A DNA stretch of 64,000 nt. It comes from Allorhizobium undicola ORS 992 = ATCC 700741 (GTDB lineage Bacteria; Pseudomonadota; Alphaproteobacteria; Rhizobiales; Rhizobiaceae). The position numbers and the translations under genes are program-made. The notes below the pieces were generated by a model. That model worked only from the letters and a program-made list of their open reading frames with translations. It did no database searches and had not been told where the DNA came from. Below are positions 1-7,326 of this stretch, piece by piece. The stretch covers positions 62,001-126,000 of the forward strand of contig NZ_JHXQ01000001.1 of the NCBI RefSeq assembly GCF_000621665.1, read 5' to 3'. Numbering within the stretch: position 1 is the first letter of the stretch; every line of letters begins with the position of its first letter.

Positions 1-1843
1 TTGTGGAATAGATGAGCCGGAAATCCGACTGCGCCAGCGAAAACACATAGCCGAAACCAAGCGCCAGACCGATGCCGAGCGTACCGCCGAGCAGGCAGAC
101 GAGCACGGCTTCGATCAGAAATTGCTGGAGAATATCCTGCCGCCTTGCGCCCACGGCCATGCGCACGCCGATTTCACCGACCCGTTCGGAGACCGATACC
201 AGCATGATATTCATGACGCCAATGCCGCCGACCACCAGCGAAATCACCGCGATGGCCGCCACCAGCAGGGTCAGCGTCTGGGTGGTGGCGAGAATGGTCT
301 GGCGAATGTCGTCGGTGTTGAGAATGAAGAAGTCCTTTTCCCCGTGCCGCTTGGTGAGAAAGGCCGTGACGGCCTCCTGGGCCACGCTGGTATCGACGCT
401 GTCGGCCACGCGCACGGTGATGGAGCGTAGCGACATGCTGCCCAGAAAGCGTGATTGCACGCTGGTATAGGGCAGATAGGCCGAAAGGTTGGAGCTTGCG
501 CCAAATCCGCCCTGCTGGGTGGAAATCACCCCCACGACCCGCACGGGCACGGAAACGAGAAACACCGTCTTGCCCAAGGCATCCTGTGGCTTTTCGCCAA
601 ACAGCGTCTTGGCGGTATTCTGGTCGATCACGGCATCCTGGCTGAGCGTATCGACGCTTGCGCGATCGAACAGCCGCCCGGCCAGCAGTTTGGAGCCCTT
701 GGCGGCGAAATATTGCTCGCCCACGCCGTTCACCAGCACATTGGCCACCGTTGCGCCATAGCGCACCGTGCCGGAGGTGGAAACGGTGGGCGTGACCGCC
801 GCAACATAGGAAAGCCTGCTCATGGCTTCCGCATCGGCCACTTTCAGCGTGGTGATGCGGCCGGAGCGCACATCGCCGAAGCTCTTGCCGGGGAAGATTT
901 CCAGCGTATTGGTGCCGAGATTATTGATGTTGGACAGCACCTTTTCTTGCGTGCCCTGCCCAAGCGCCACCACGCAGACCACCGACGCTATGCCGATGAC
1001 GATGCCCAGCATGGTCAGAAAAGTCCGGAGCCGGTGCGAGGCCAGCGATTTCATGGCCATGACCGCCGCTTCGCGCAGCCGGTCGGCCCAGGGAAAACGG
1101 TGGCGACCGGCGGGCATGGCGGCTGCCGGAGATGCGGCGGGTTTGGTCCTTGCGCTGTCGTGCGGATTGACGCGGTCGGCGACAATCTCGCCATCGGCAA
1201 TTTCGATGATGCGTCCGGCGCGGGCGGCGACATTCAGATCATGCGTGACGATGATGATCGTGCGGCCTTCGGCATTCAGCTCGTCGAGAATGCGCAGCAC
1301 TTCCTCGCCGCTGCTCTTGTCCAGCGCGCCGGTCGGCTCGTCGGCGAGAATGACGTCTCCGCCATTGATGAGGGCGCGTGCAATGGAAACACGCTGCTGC
1401 TGGCCGCCGGAAAGCTGGCCGGGGCGGTTGCGCAACCGCTCGCCCATGCCGAGCCTTTGCAAAAGCGCCCTGGCGCGTTCGCGCCGGGCATCTGCCGAAA
1501 GTCCGGCATAGATGGCCGGGATCTCCACATTGCCCACCGACGATAGATCGGACAAAAGATGGTAGCGCTGGAAGATAAAGCCGAAATGCTCGCGCCGCAG
1601 CGCTGAAAGCGCATCGGAATCCAGCTGGTCGGTGCGCTTGCCGCCGATCTCGTAGGTGCCGTGGCTTGGCCGGTCGAGAAGGCCCAGAATATTCATCAGC
1701 GTCGATTTTCCGGAACCGGAAGGCCCGACGATGGACACCATCTCGCCCTTCTCGATCGACAGATCGACATTCTTCAGCACGGCCACATCGTCTTCACCGG
1801 CGCGGTAGATGCGGGTAACGCCCTTCAGGTTTATGAGTGCCAT
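1..1843 (-). CDS. macB: MacB-type ABC transporter, ATPase-permease fusion (3' end outside window)
   Basis: Inner-membrane ATPase/permease that works with the MacA adaptor and an outer-membrane channel to export substrates from the periplasm. About 614 residues are present of a usual 640-650. The N-terminal ATPase shows Walker [10 protein letters not shown], signature LSGGQQQR and Walker [12 protein letters not shown]; a linker leads to the first membrane segment ([20 protein letters not shown]), a large periplasmic domain, and an FtsX-like region with [17 protein letters not shown] near the left edge. The ATG at 1841-1843 lies 3 bases after the macA stop, so the two genes are co-transcribed. 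The substrate is not shown by sequence; macrolides, peptides or siderophores are possible. Confidence 0.9.
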   Translation of the reverse strand, partial: MALINLKGVTRIYRAGEDDVAVLKNVDLSIEKGEMVSIVGPSGSGKSTLMNILGLLDRPSHGTYEIGGKRTDQLDSDALSALRREHFGFIFQRYHLLSDLSSVGNVEIPAIYAGLSADARRERARALLQRLGMGERLRNRPGQLSGGQQQRVSIARALINGGDVILADEPTGALDKSSGEEVLRILDELNAEGRTIIIVTHDLNVAARAGRIIEIADGEIVADRVNPHDSARTKPAASPAAAMPAGRHRFPWADRLREAAVMAMKSLASHRLRTFLTMLGIVIGIASVVCVVALGQGTQEKVLSNINNLGTNTLEIFPGKSFGDVRSGRITTLKVADAEAMSRLSYVAAVTPTVSTSGTVRYGATVANVLVNGVGEQYFAAKGSKLLAGRLFDRASVDTLSQDAVIDQNTAKTLFGEKPQDALGKTVFLVSVPVRVVGVISTQQGGFGASSNLSAYLPYTSVQSRFLGSMSLRSITVRVADSVDTSVAQEAVTAFLTKRHGEKDFFILNTDDIRQTILATTQTLTLLVAAIAVISLVVGGIGVMNIMLVSVSERVGEIGVRMAVGARRQDILQQFLIEAVLVCLLGGTLGIGLALGFGYVFSLAQSDFRLIYST

Positions 1844-1846
1844 GGC

Positions 1847-3067
1847 CTAGAGCCCCATGGGCGGCGGTCCGCCTGCCTGTCCGCTGCCGCTGGCGCGGGC
1901 CGAACCCTGGCCGATGACCACCTTGTCGCCTTCGGCAAGGCCGGAGCGGATTTCCACGCGCACGCCGTCGCTCAGGCCCACCTCCACCTCTTTCTCAGTC
2001 AGCTTGCCTTCTGCGTCCAGCACCCTCAGCGTGGCCTTGCCGTTCTTTTCGGCGCCGGAAAGGGCAGAGGCCGGGATGGTCAGCACATTCTGCACGCTGG
2101 CCAGCACGATATGGACTTCCGCCGTCATATAGGTGCGGAAACGCCGGTCGGCATTGTCCACCTCCAGCACGCCATTATAATAAATGGCCGAAGAGCTGGA
2201 GGAACTGGACGAACTGGAGGAGCTGGAGGAACTGGACGAGGTGGTCACGGCCGAATCGCTGGTGATGGATTCCGGCGCGGGCTCGATGGATTGCAGCGTC
2301 GTATCGTGCCGCTTGCCCGGATCGCCGACAATGGAGAAATAGACCGCCTGACCCGGCTTGACGCGCACCACATCGGCTTCCGAAATTTCCGCCCTGACGA
2401 TCATCCGGTCGAGATCGCCGAGAATGACGATGGTCGGCGCGGACTGCGTGGCGTTGACCGTCTGGCCCTGCTGGTTCACCACGGCCAGAACCGTGCCATC
2501 CATGGGGGCGGTGATGCTGGTATAGCCCAGATTGGCTTCCGCCGTTTCCACCGCCACTTCCGCCTCGATAATCTGCGCGTCCAGCGCGTCGATGGCGGCG
2601 CGCGCCTTGTCGCGGGTGGCCTGGGCCGATTCCAGATCGGCTTGCGTGCCTGAATTGCCGGCCCGGAGATTTGCCTGCCGCGTCAGCGCCAGCTCGGCAT
2701 TGACCAGCGTTGCCTGTGCTTCCACGCGCTGGGCCTTCACATCCGCCAGCGAGGCGCGGGCGGTGCGCAGACTGTTTCTCTGCGTCACGCTGTCGATTTC
2801 GGCAACCAGCGCGCCCTGGCGAATGGTGTCGCCCACCTTGACATGCACGGCCGTAATGCGCCCGGAAACCTGCGCCCCGACGGCCACCAGCCGCGAGGGC
2901 TTGAATATGCCGGTGGCCAGCACCGTTTCCTCCACATCGCCGCGAGAAACCGTTGCGGTCAAAAGATCGGCGGTATCGGCGCCGCCGGAGCGATGGGAAA
3001 GCATGTAAAGGGCCGCGCAAGCGCCAAGCACCAGAACAAACACCAGAATCAACACAGGCCGTTTCAC
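1847..3067 (-). CDS. macA: MacA-type periplasmic adaptor subunit with a poly-serine tract
   Basis: Membrane fusion (HlyD/MacA family) protein that couples MacB to an outer-membrane channel. I chose the GTG at 3065-3067 because it has a good ribosome site (GAAGGA, 8 bases upstream) and starts directly at the membrane anchor KRPVLILVFVLVL; an ATG at 3118 would add 17 charged residues and has no clear ribosome site. It has 406 residues: anchor, barrel-sandwich half (GAQVSGRITAVHVKVGD), coiled-coil hairpin about 95-190, second lipoyl half (ITAPMDGTVLAV), beta-barrel and membrane-proximal domains. Odd: 17 consecutive serines (bases 2189-2239, about residues 277-293) in the membrane-proximal half, encoded by mixed TCC/AGT/TCG/AGC/TCT codons, where family members normally have none. 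Confidence 0.88.
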   Translation of the reverse strand: MKRPVLILVFVLVLGACAALYMLSHRSGGADTADLLTATVSRGDVEETVLATGIFKPSRLVAVGAQVSGRITAVHVKVGDTIRQGALVAEIDSVTQRNSLRTARASLADVKAQRVEAQATLVNAELALTRQANLRAGNSGTQADLESAQATRDKARAAIDALDAQIIEAEVAVETAEANLGYTSITAPMDGTVLAVVNQQGQTVNATQSAPTIVILGDLDRMIVRAEISEADVVRVKPGQAVYFSIVGDPGKRHDTTLQSIEPAPESITSDSAVTTSSSSSSSSSSSSSSSSSAIYYNGVLEVDNADRRFRTYMTAEVHIVLASVQNVLTIPASALSGAEKNGKATLRVLDAEGKLTEKEVEVGLSDGVRVEIRSGLAEGDKVVIGQGSARASGSGQAGGPPPMGL

Positions 3068-3458
3068 GTCAGGTCCTTCAATTGGTCTTTCGGGCCACTT
3101 GTCTTTCGGGCCGCCCATCTTTTCTGGCGATAAGGGATTTCAAAGCGGCAAAGTCAATCATGCCAAGCATTAAATCTCGGAAAGGTTGCGGCTAGAAAAC
3201 CGGGGCGTTTTATCGAAAACCCATTCAGATCGTGGGGATTGTTCTGAAAAATACTTCTGTTTCAATAAGATGGCTTTCGAGAGTGTAGGTGCGACGAAAA
3301 AGGACGGTCAGCTTCGCACAAGGTAAATTATTATAAACAATAATTATTCGGACAGGCCGCCATGTTTTGAGTCTTGCGTTACCGAGGTGAGGGCCGCCGT
3401 GCGCGGGTGGGCGAGAATGCCGCTCCAGATCAAACCGGGCCACAATGGAGACAGGCCG
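3068..3458. promoter_or_regulatory. Intergenic region between macAB and the Ser-rich protein gene (divergent promoters)
   Basis: About 390 bases between divergent genes must carry both promoters. The part near 3320-3350 is AT-rich with the palindromic stretch AATTATTATAAACAATAATT, a possible operator or -10 region. No regulator family could be assigned and no coding sequence was recognised. Confidence 0.4.
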
Positions 3459-4055
3459 ATGCAGGTTAGCAGCACCAGTTCAAGCACCTATTCCTACAGC
3501 ACCACCAAGTCGAAAACGTCCAGCGACGCCAGCTCGCAGTTTCTGTCATTGATGGAAGACGACAGTTCTTCAAGCTCCAGCTCGACATCGGAAGACTCGG
3601 TGCTGGAAGCCCTGACCAGCGACGACAGCGAGGACGATTCCAGCAGTTCCGACAGCACCAGCACGACTTCGGACCTGGCGGCCAGCTTTGAAGCCTGGCT
3701 TGCGCAGTTCCGTGCCGGTGACACGACGGATACCGATAGCGACAGTGACAGCAGCGAGGATGAAACCTCCAGCGTCAGCGCCTCCGAGCCCCCCTCCGGT
3801 CCGCCGCCCGGCCCGCCGCCGTCCGAAGATAGCGAAGAGACCGAGACTTCCTCCACCTCGACCACGACGACGACCAGCTCTTCGACCACCAGCTCGACGG
3901 ATGACAGCAGCGACGAGAGCGCGGAATCGCTGTTTTCCAGTTCCGACGACTCCTCCAGTTTCTCCTTCCTCAACAGCATGAACAACATGCTGTCGCAGCT
4001 TGAGGAAGGTATGCTGGACGGAAACTCCGTCTTTGGCGAAGAGCAGCAGCTCTAA
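3459..4055 (+). CDS. Ser/Thr/Asp/Glu-rich low-complexity protein, function unknown
   Basis: 198 residues starting at an ATG preceded by GGAGACAGG. The protein is mostly serine, threonine, aspartate and glutamate, without cysteine. Order: an N-terminal S/T/Y/K segment, one less biased helix (LAASFEAWLAQFRAG, about 85-100), a proline-glycine hinge (PPSGPPPGPPP), long S/T/D/E runs, and a more ordered C-terminus (FSFLNSMNNMLSQLEEGML). No signal peptide or membrane segment is visible. It is divergent from macAB, whose adaptor carries a serine run, so a link such as a cargo or partner of that exporter is possible but unproven. The stop codon lies at the edge of a palindromic repeat. Function not recognised. 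Confidence 0.7.
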   Translation: MQVSSTSSSTYSYSTTKSKTSSDASSQFLSLMEDDSSSSSSSTSEDSVLEALTSDDSEDDSSSSDSTSTTSDLAASFEAWLAQFRAGDTTDTDSDSDSSEDETSSVSASEPPSGPPPGPPPSEDSEETETSSTSTTTTTSSSTTSSTDDSSDESAESLFSSSDDSSSFSFLNSMNNMLSQLEEGMLDGNSVFGEEQQL

Positions 4056-4242
4056 AGCCTGATCCGACCGGAGCGAAGCGAGGATCGATAAGATCATGCT
4101 TCAAAAAGAAAGCTTTAGGGCGCCGATCTGATGAAGTCAGATCGACCGGCGTTCTAAAGCCTGATCCGACCGGAGCGAAGCGGGGATCGATAAGATCATG
4201 CTTCAAAAAGAAAGCTTCAGGGTGCTGATCTGATTCAATCAG
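4054..4242. repeat. Two tandem copies of a composite intergenic palindrome (ATCCGACCGGAGCGAA family)
   Basis: Two near-identical units of about 100 bases follow each other (from 4054 and 4155). Each begins TCTAAAGCCTGATCCGACC, pairs GATC-type arms around GGAGCGAAGCG, and ends with a second palindrome built on GATCTGAT...ATCAGATC. Related copies are at 18817-18915 and, inverted, at 51296-51396. The stop codon of the preceding gene falls in the first copy. Confidence 0.85.
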
Positions 4243-4489
4243 CACAGGACACGACGCTACGGTTTTGCGTGTGGTTTACCCCCCCTCTGTCCTGCCGGAC
4301 ATCTCCCCCTCAAGTGGGGAGATCGGCAAGATCAAGGCCCTGCCTAAATTCCTGAAAAAGACCGTAACCACAACTATTCATCGAAGAATGGCGCTTTGTC
4401 CGTATTGCAATCTCCACCCTTGAGGGGGAGATGCCTGGCAAGGCAGAGGGGGGTAGGCCACGCCGCATTCTTCAGCGTCGTGTACTGTG
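4243..4489. repeat. MITE-like 247-bp element, copy A
   Basis: The ends are inverted repeats of one another: CACAGGACACGACGCT on the left and AGCGTCGTGTACTGTG on the right. Inside, each end continues into a large imperfect inverted repeat with CCCCCTCTG, a pyrimidine-rich TCTCCCCCTC block and its complement. It does not encode a transposase. It matches 13419-13664 (opposite orientation) and 25890-26136 over almost its whole length. Confidence 0.85.
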
Positions 4490-4601
4490 ATGGAGTCAGA
4501 TCGACAGGCGGCATGAAAGCCGGGCTGGTCAGGTTCCTTTGGAACTGGTCGGCCTTCAGCGCATATTCGGTCGCGAAGCCTCGCCTTGGCCTCAGGCTTT
4601 C

Positions 4602-5426
4602 TCACCCATGAGGGGCGGGCATGGCGGGGCGGTAATCCTCCGCGCCCCAGTGGAGCGGCACGGCGGCCTTGCGGGCCTGCGGCCAGTAATGGCGGTGCAG
4701 CGACAAAAGGGCCGTGCGCAGCATGAGCTTTGCCGAGCGTGCCGGCCATTGCCGTTCCCGCTCGATGATTTCAAGCCCCTTGCCAAAGCAGCATACATCC
4801 AGCGCCACCCCGGCCAGTTCCGGGCCAAGCGCCATCAGAGCCTGGCTCACGCGCTTGCGGGCTGCAAGGGCGCTGTCATTGAGGTCGGGTCCGGCGGGGC
4901 GCTGGCCCTTGACCTTCTGCGCCAGACGCGGTTCCCAGCTGGCGGTGATGCGCGGCTGCATGTGGCCGCGTTCGAAATCCTCGGCCAGCCGTTCGCCTGC
5001 CGCCAGCGCATCGGCTGAGAAATACGCGCTGCCCGTGGCATCGCGCAGGCGCGAAAAACTTGCCAGTGGCGAATGGTCGAGATTGCGGCGCACACTCTGC
5101 GGTTCGGCTCCGGTCCGTACGATTTCCTCGGCGCGCTCGCCATGCTGCGCGGCAAATGCGTCTTCGCGGCGGGCTGCGGCGCGGCGGGCAAAGGCGTCGG
5201 CCTGCGGCGTGGCCAACAGCTCGCCGTTCATACGGGTCAAAAGCCCGTCACGCTCGGCCTTTCCAATCAGCCTTGCGTCGAATTTCCCAAGCAACCTGTC
5301 CTCTTTTGCGTCGATCACGTCAGCCATGCCATCTTCCTCTCTGATCTGCCTCGGCTTGCGACAAAGCCCAAGCAGCCTCAGCAACGCCTTCTCCGCCCCT
5401 GCGGTTCCCGTGCAATGATCAGCCAT
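4602..5426 (-). CDS. gafZ: DUF6456 protein; candidate GTA activator/antiterminator GafZ
   Basis: 274 residues from the ATG at 5424-5426, which lies inside the upstream gene (8-base overlap ATGGCTGA), so translation is coupled. The C-terminal half (about 115-250) matches the DUF6456 pattern: LDHSPLASFSRLRD, then GERLAEDFERGHMQPRITASWE, and a C-terminal helical region ending ALLSLHRHYW. The N-terminal third is helical with no known motif. From published work as I recall it, the activator GafA of Rhodobacter combines a DnaA-like DNA-binding part with a C-terminal part, and in Caulobacter these are two adjacent proteins, GafY and GafZ, GafZ acting as an antiterminator. The architecture here, close to a GTA cluster, fits; the assignment by homology is not tested. 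The upstream partner is at 5419-5841. Confidence 0.62.
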   Translation of the reverse strand: MADHCTGTAGAEKALLRLLGLCRKPRQIREEDGMADVIDAKEDRLLGKFDARLIGKAERDGLLTRMNGELLATPQADAFARRAAARREDAFAAQHGERAEEIVRTGAEPQSVRRNLDHSPLASFSRLRDATGSAYFSADALAAGERLAEDFERGHMQPRITASWEPRLAQKVKGQRPAGPDLNDSALAARKRVSQALMALGPELAGVALDVCCFGKGLEIIERERQWPARSAKLMLRTALLSLHRHYWPQARKAAVPLHWGAEDYRPAMPAPHG

Positions 5427-5841
5427 CGGCCTTCTCCGCACACAATCCCTTGAGGGTTGCCACCACGCGCTCCACACGCTGGAGAAACTGGTCCATCGCC
5501 CGGTCCTCCCGGCGATCCTCCACCACGTGGCAGGCATAGCTTACGGTGCTGCGATCATAGCCAAGGGCGCGGGCCACATCACTCTGGGGGATTCCCAGAG
5601 CCACATGGCACAGATACATGCCCATCTGCCGCGCATGGCAGCGACGCCGGCGGCTGCCGCGCCCCTCGGCCTGGGCCTCGGTCATGCCCAGCATTTCCTC
5701 GATGATTGCCAGAACGCATTGGCACAAGGCCTCCAGCTTGCCCGTGTGCCGGGGGTGCAGCACGCCATCGCCGGCGGCAATTGCGCGCCTGTCCGCCAGG
5801 CCCGGCACAATTTCAGGAATAGGCTTTTCCGTTTCACACAT
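5419..5841 (-). CDS. gafY: Small DnaA domain IV-like DNA-binding protein; candidate GTA activator GafY
   Basis: 140 residues. Residues about 68-110 form a DnaA C-terminal-type helix-turn-helix: RQMGMYLCHVALGIPQ then SDVARALGYDRSTVSYAC, where the RSTV tetrad replaces the DHSTV of DnaA itself. There is no AAA+ domain, so it is not a replication initiator. The start ATG at 5839-5841 follows GGGAGA. It is the first gene of a two-gene unit with the DUF6456 protein. An 18-base perfect palindrome overlapping a TATAAT box lies 20 bases upstream. Likely role: promoter-specific activator of GTA genes, by analogy with GafY/GafA; alternatively a generic HTH regulator of the rhizobial DnaA-like family. 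Confidence 0.65.
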   Translation of the reverse strand: MCETEKPIPEIVPGLADRRAIAAGDGVLHPRHTGKLEALCQCVLAIIEEMLGMTEAQAEGRGSRRRRCHARQMGMYLCHVALGIPQSDVARALGYDRSTVSYACHVVEDRREDRAMDQFLQRVERVVATLKGLCAEKADG

Positions 5842-5860
5842 GTCGATTTCTCCCGATATA

Positions 5861-5878
5861 GGATTATATTCATAATCC
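5861..5878 (-). promoter_or_regulatory. Palindromic operator overlapping the -10 box of the gafY-like gene
   Basis: GGATTATATTCATAATCC is a perfect 7+4+7 inverted repeat. On the minus strand it contains TATAAT (5868 down to 5863), about 21 bases from the start codon, so a bound protein would block the promoter. No good -35 hexamer was found at 16-18 bases, which fits a promoter that needs an activator or is weak. A repressor site (in Caulobacter, RogA represses gafYZ) is an inference. Confidence 0.5.
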
Positions 5879-6024
5879 CCAGCAAAGGGAAAGAGGAAAA
5901 CGGAAAGGGGCGAAAATCGCCATCAATCTGAAATAATTACATATTAATGGAAAAACGGATGCCAAGGAAGGATTATTTTCCACGCCACGTTGCACCGCCG
6001 CTCTTTTTTGTGGCTCATGGCCGC

Positions 6025-6639
6025 TCAATTGGCAATGGGCGAGCATCCGGCCTCAGCCAGAAAGGCCTGAACGGCGGGCAGTTGGCTTTGCTGCGGGGCA
6101 AGTGCGCGCAGCACCGCATAGCCACGGGCCTGCGGCATTTCCATGAGCACGGTCTGCCCTGCCAGTTCCGGCTGGCTGGCGCGCAGCCCGGCGATCTGGG
6201 CGGCGGTGCCGAGAATGACATCGAGACGGCCTTCCACGGCGGTTGCGTCATTCATGCTGTAGACTTCGTTGGCGGCTGCGTCGAACACGCCAACCGACCA
6301 GAAGGTCACATCCCCCTGGGCTGTCAGTTGCACCGGATTGAGCGAGACATCGAAGGCGCAGACGGCGGTGTGCAGAAAGGGGTCGTTCTGCGCCAGCCCT
6401 GCGGCGTCCGCCGTGAGGCCGAGCGTGTGGAAACGGTGCGCGCTGCCTTCGCGGGTAATGCGGGCATAGGCATCCTTGCCGGTAAAATGCGGCAGCGCCA
6501 GAATGATGACGATGTGGAGAACCGCCGCCCCCACAAGTCCCAGAAGCAGGGCAAGGGCAAGGTTGAAGAACGGCTTTTCCCGCGGCACGGGCGGGCGAAG
6601 GGATGCGGATTTTTTCCCGGATTTTCGGGCTCTAATCAT
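6025..6639 (-). CDS. DUF1254-like membrane-anchored protein
   Basis: 204 residues from the ATG at 6637-6639. One N-terminal membrane helix (about 23-45, FNLALALLLGLVGAAVLHIVIILALPHF) follows a basic cytoplasmic tail; the rest should be periplasmic. The part AFDVSLNPVQLTAQGDVTFWSVGVFD resembles the DUF1254 core, which in larger proteins sits beside DUF1214. Here the two domains are separate, adjacent genes: the start overlaps the stop of the DUF1214 gene by 8 bases, so the products probably act together. Biochemical role unknown. Confidence 0.7.
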   Translation of the reverse strand: MIRARKSGKKSASLRPPVPREKPFFNLALALLLGLVGAAVLHIVIILALPHFTGKDAYARITREGSAHRFHTLGLTADAAGLAQNDPFLHTAVCAFDVSLNPVQLTAQGDVTFWSVGVFDAAANEVYSMNDATAVEGRLDVILGTAAQIAGLRASQPELAGQTVLMEMPQARGYAVLRALAPQQSQLPAVQAFLAEAGCSPIAN

Positions 6640-7222
6640 CGCCGCACCCGATTTTTGCCAGTTTGGGCATGGATACATCCACCAACCCGGAATTGCCTGC
6701 CGCAGGCGTATCCAGAAGCGTCAGCGTCAGCATGAAAGCACGGGGCGAAGCGGGCAGGGCCAGCCAGTTGCCCGGTTCGGCGCGGGCGGAAATAGTCACG
6801 GTCAGGCCGCCGGATTGGTGTTTTTGCGCAATCACCGAATTCAGCGCGCCGGGAAGGCCTTCTGCCACGGCAAGCGCGGCGGCATCGCTATCGGCGGCAT
6901 AAAGCGTCCAGAACCGCGCCGGCGGCAGGCTTCCCTCCATGCGGTAGCGGCAGGCTGTGGTCAGCTCTTCGCCGCGATCGTCGGTGGTGGCAATGAAGGT
7001 CAGGCCTTCGGCAGAGCCCATCAGCAGGCGTCCGGCGCGCGCCCGGTGCGAGCGCGCATAAGGATCGGCCTCAGCCGTCTGCGCCTGCGGAAACGCCCGC
7101 CAGCTTCCAATGCTGATTTCGCCAAATCCCACCGTGGCATTCAGCGCCACCAGCGTGGACTGGATGCCGAGCCCGAAGGCGACCAGAAGCGCCACGGCGA
7201 CAAGAATGGGAACCCGGAACAC
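6632..7222 (-). CDS. DUF1214 domain protein
   Basis: 196 residues with an N-terminal signal anchor (VPILVAVALLVAFGLGI). The DUF1214 motif is clear: AGRLLMGSAEGLTFIATTDD, then CRYRMEGSLPPARFWTLYA and a C-terminal GNWLALP...FMLTLTLLD. It is periplasmic by prediction. First gene of a pair with the DUF1254-like protein. Members of this family are envelope proteins of unknown activity; several rhizobial and Brucella genomes keep the pair together. Confidence 0.8.
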   Translation of the reverse strand: MFRVPILVAVALLVAFGLGIQSTLVALNATVGFGEISIGSWRAFPQAQTAEADPYARSHRARAGRLLMGSAEGLTFIATTDDRGEELTTACRYRMEGSLPPARFWTLYAADSDAAALAVAEGLPGALNSVIAQKHQSGGLTVTISARAEPGNWLALPASPRAFMLTLTLLDTPAAGNSGLVDVSMPKLAKIGCGDD

Positions 7223-7326
7223 GCGCTGATTCGACCCTGTTGCGTATGCTTCCTGCCTAACAGCAAAAGCATGGCATGGAAATGGCGGGAGCCGGAAGGG
7301 GGCAGCACTGAATGCGCACGCACGAC

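Noticed and set aside
5419-5841. dnaA replication initiator or origin
   Set aside because: Only a domain IV-like helix-turn-helix; no AAA+ domain and no cluster of DnaA boxes nearby.
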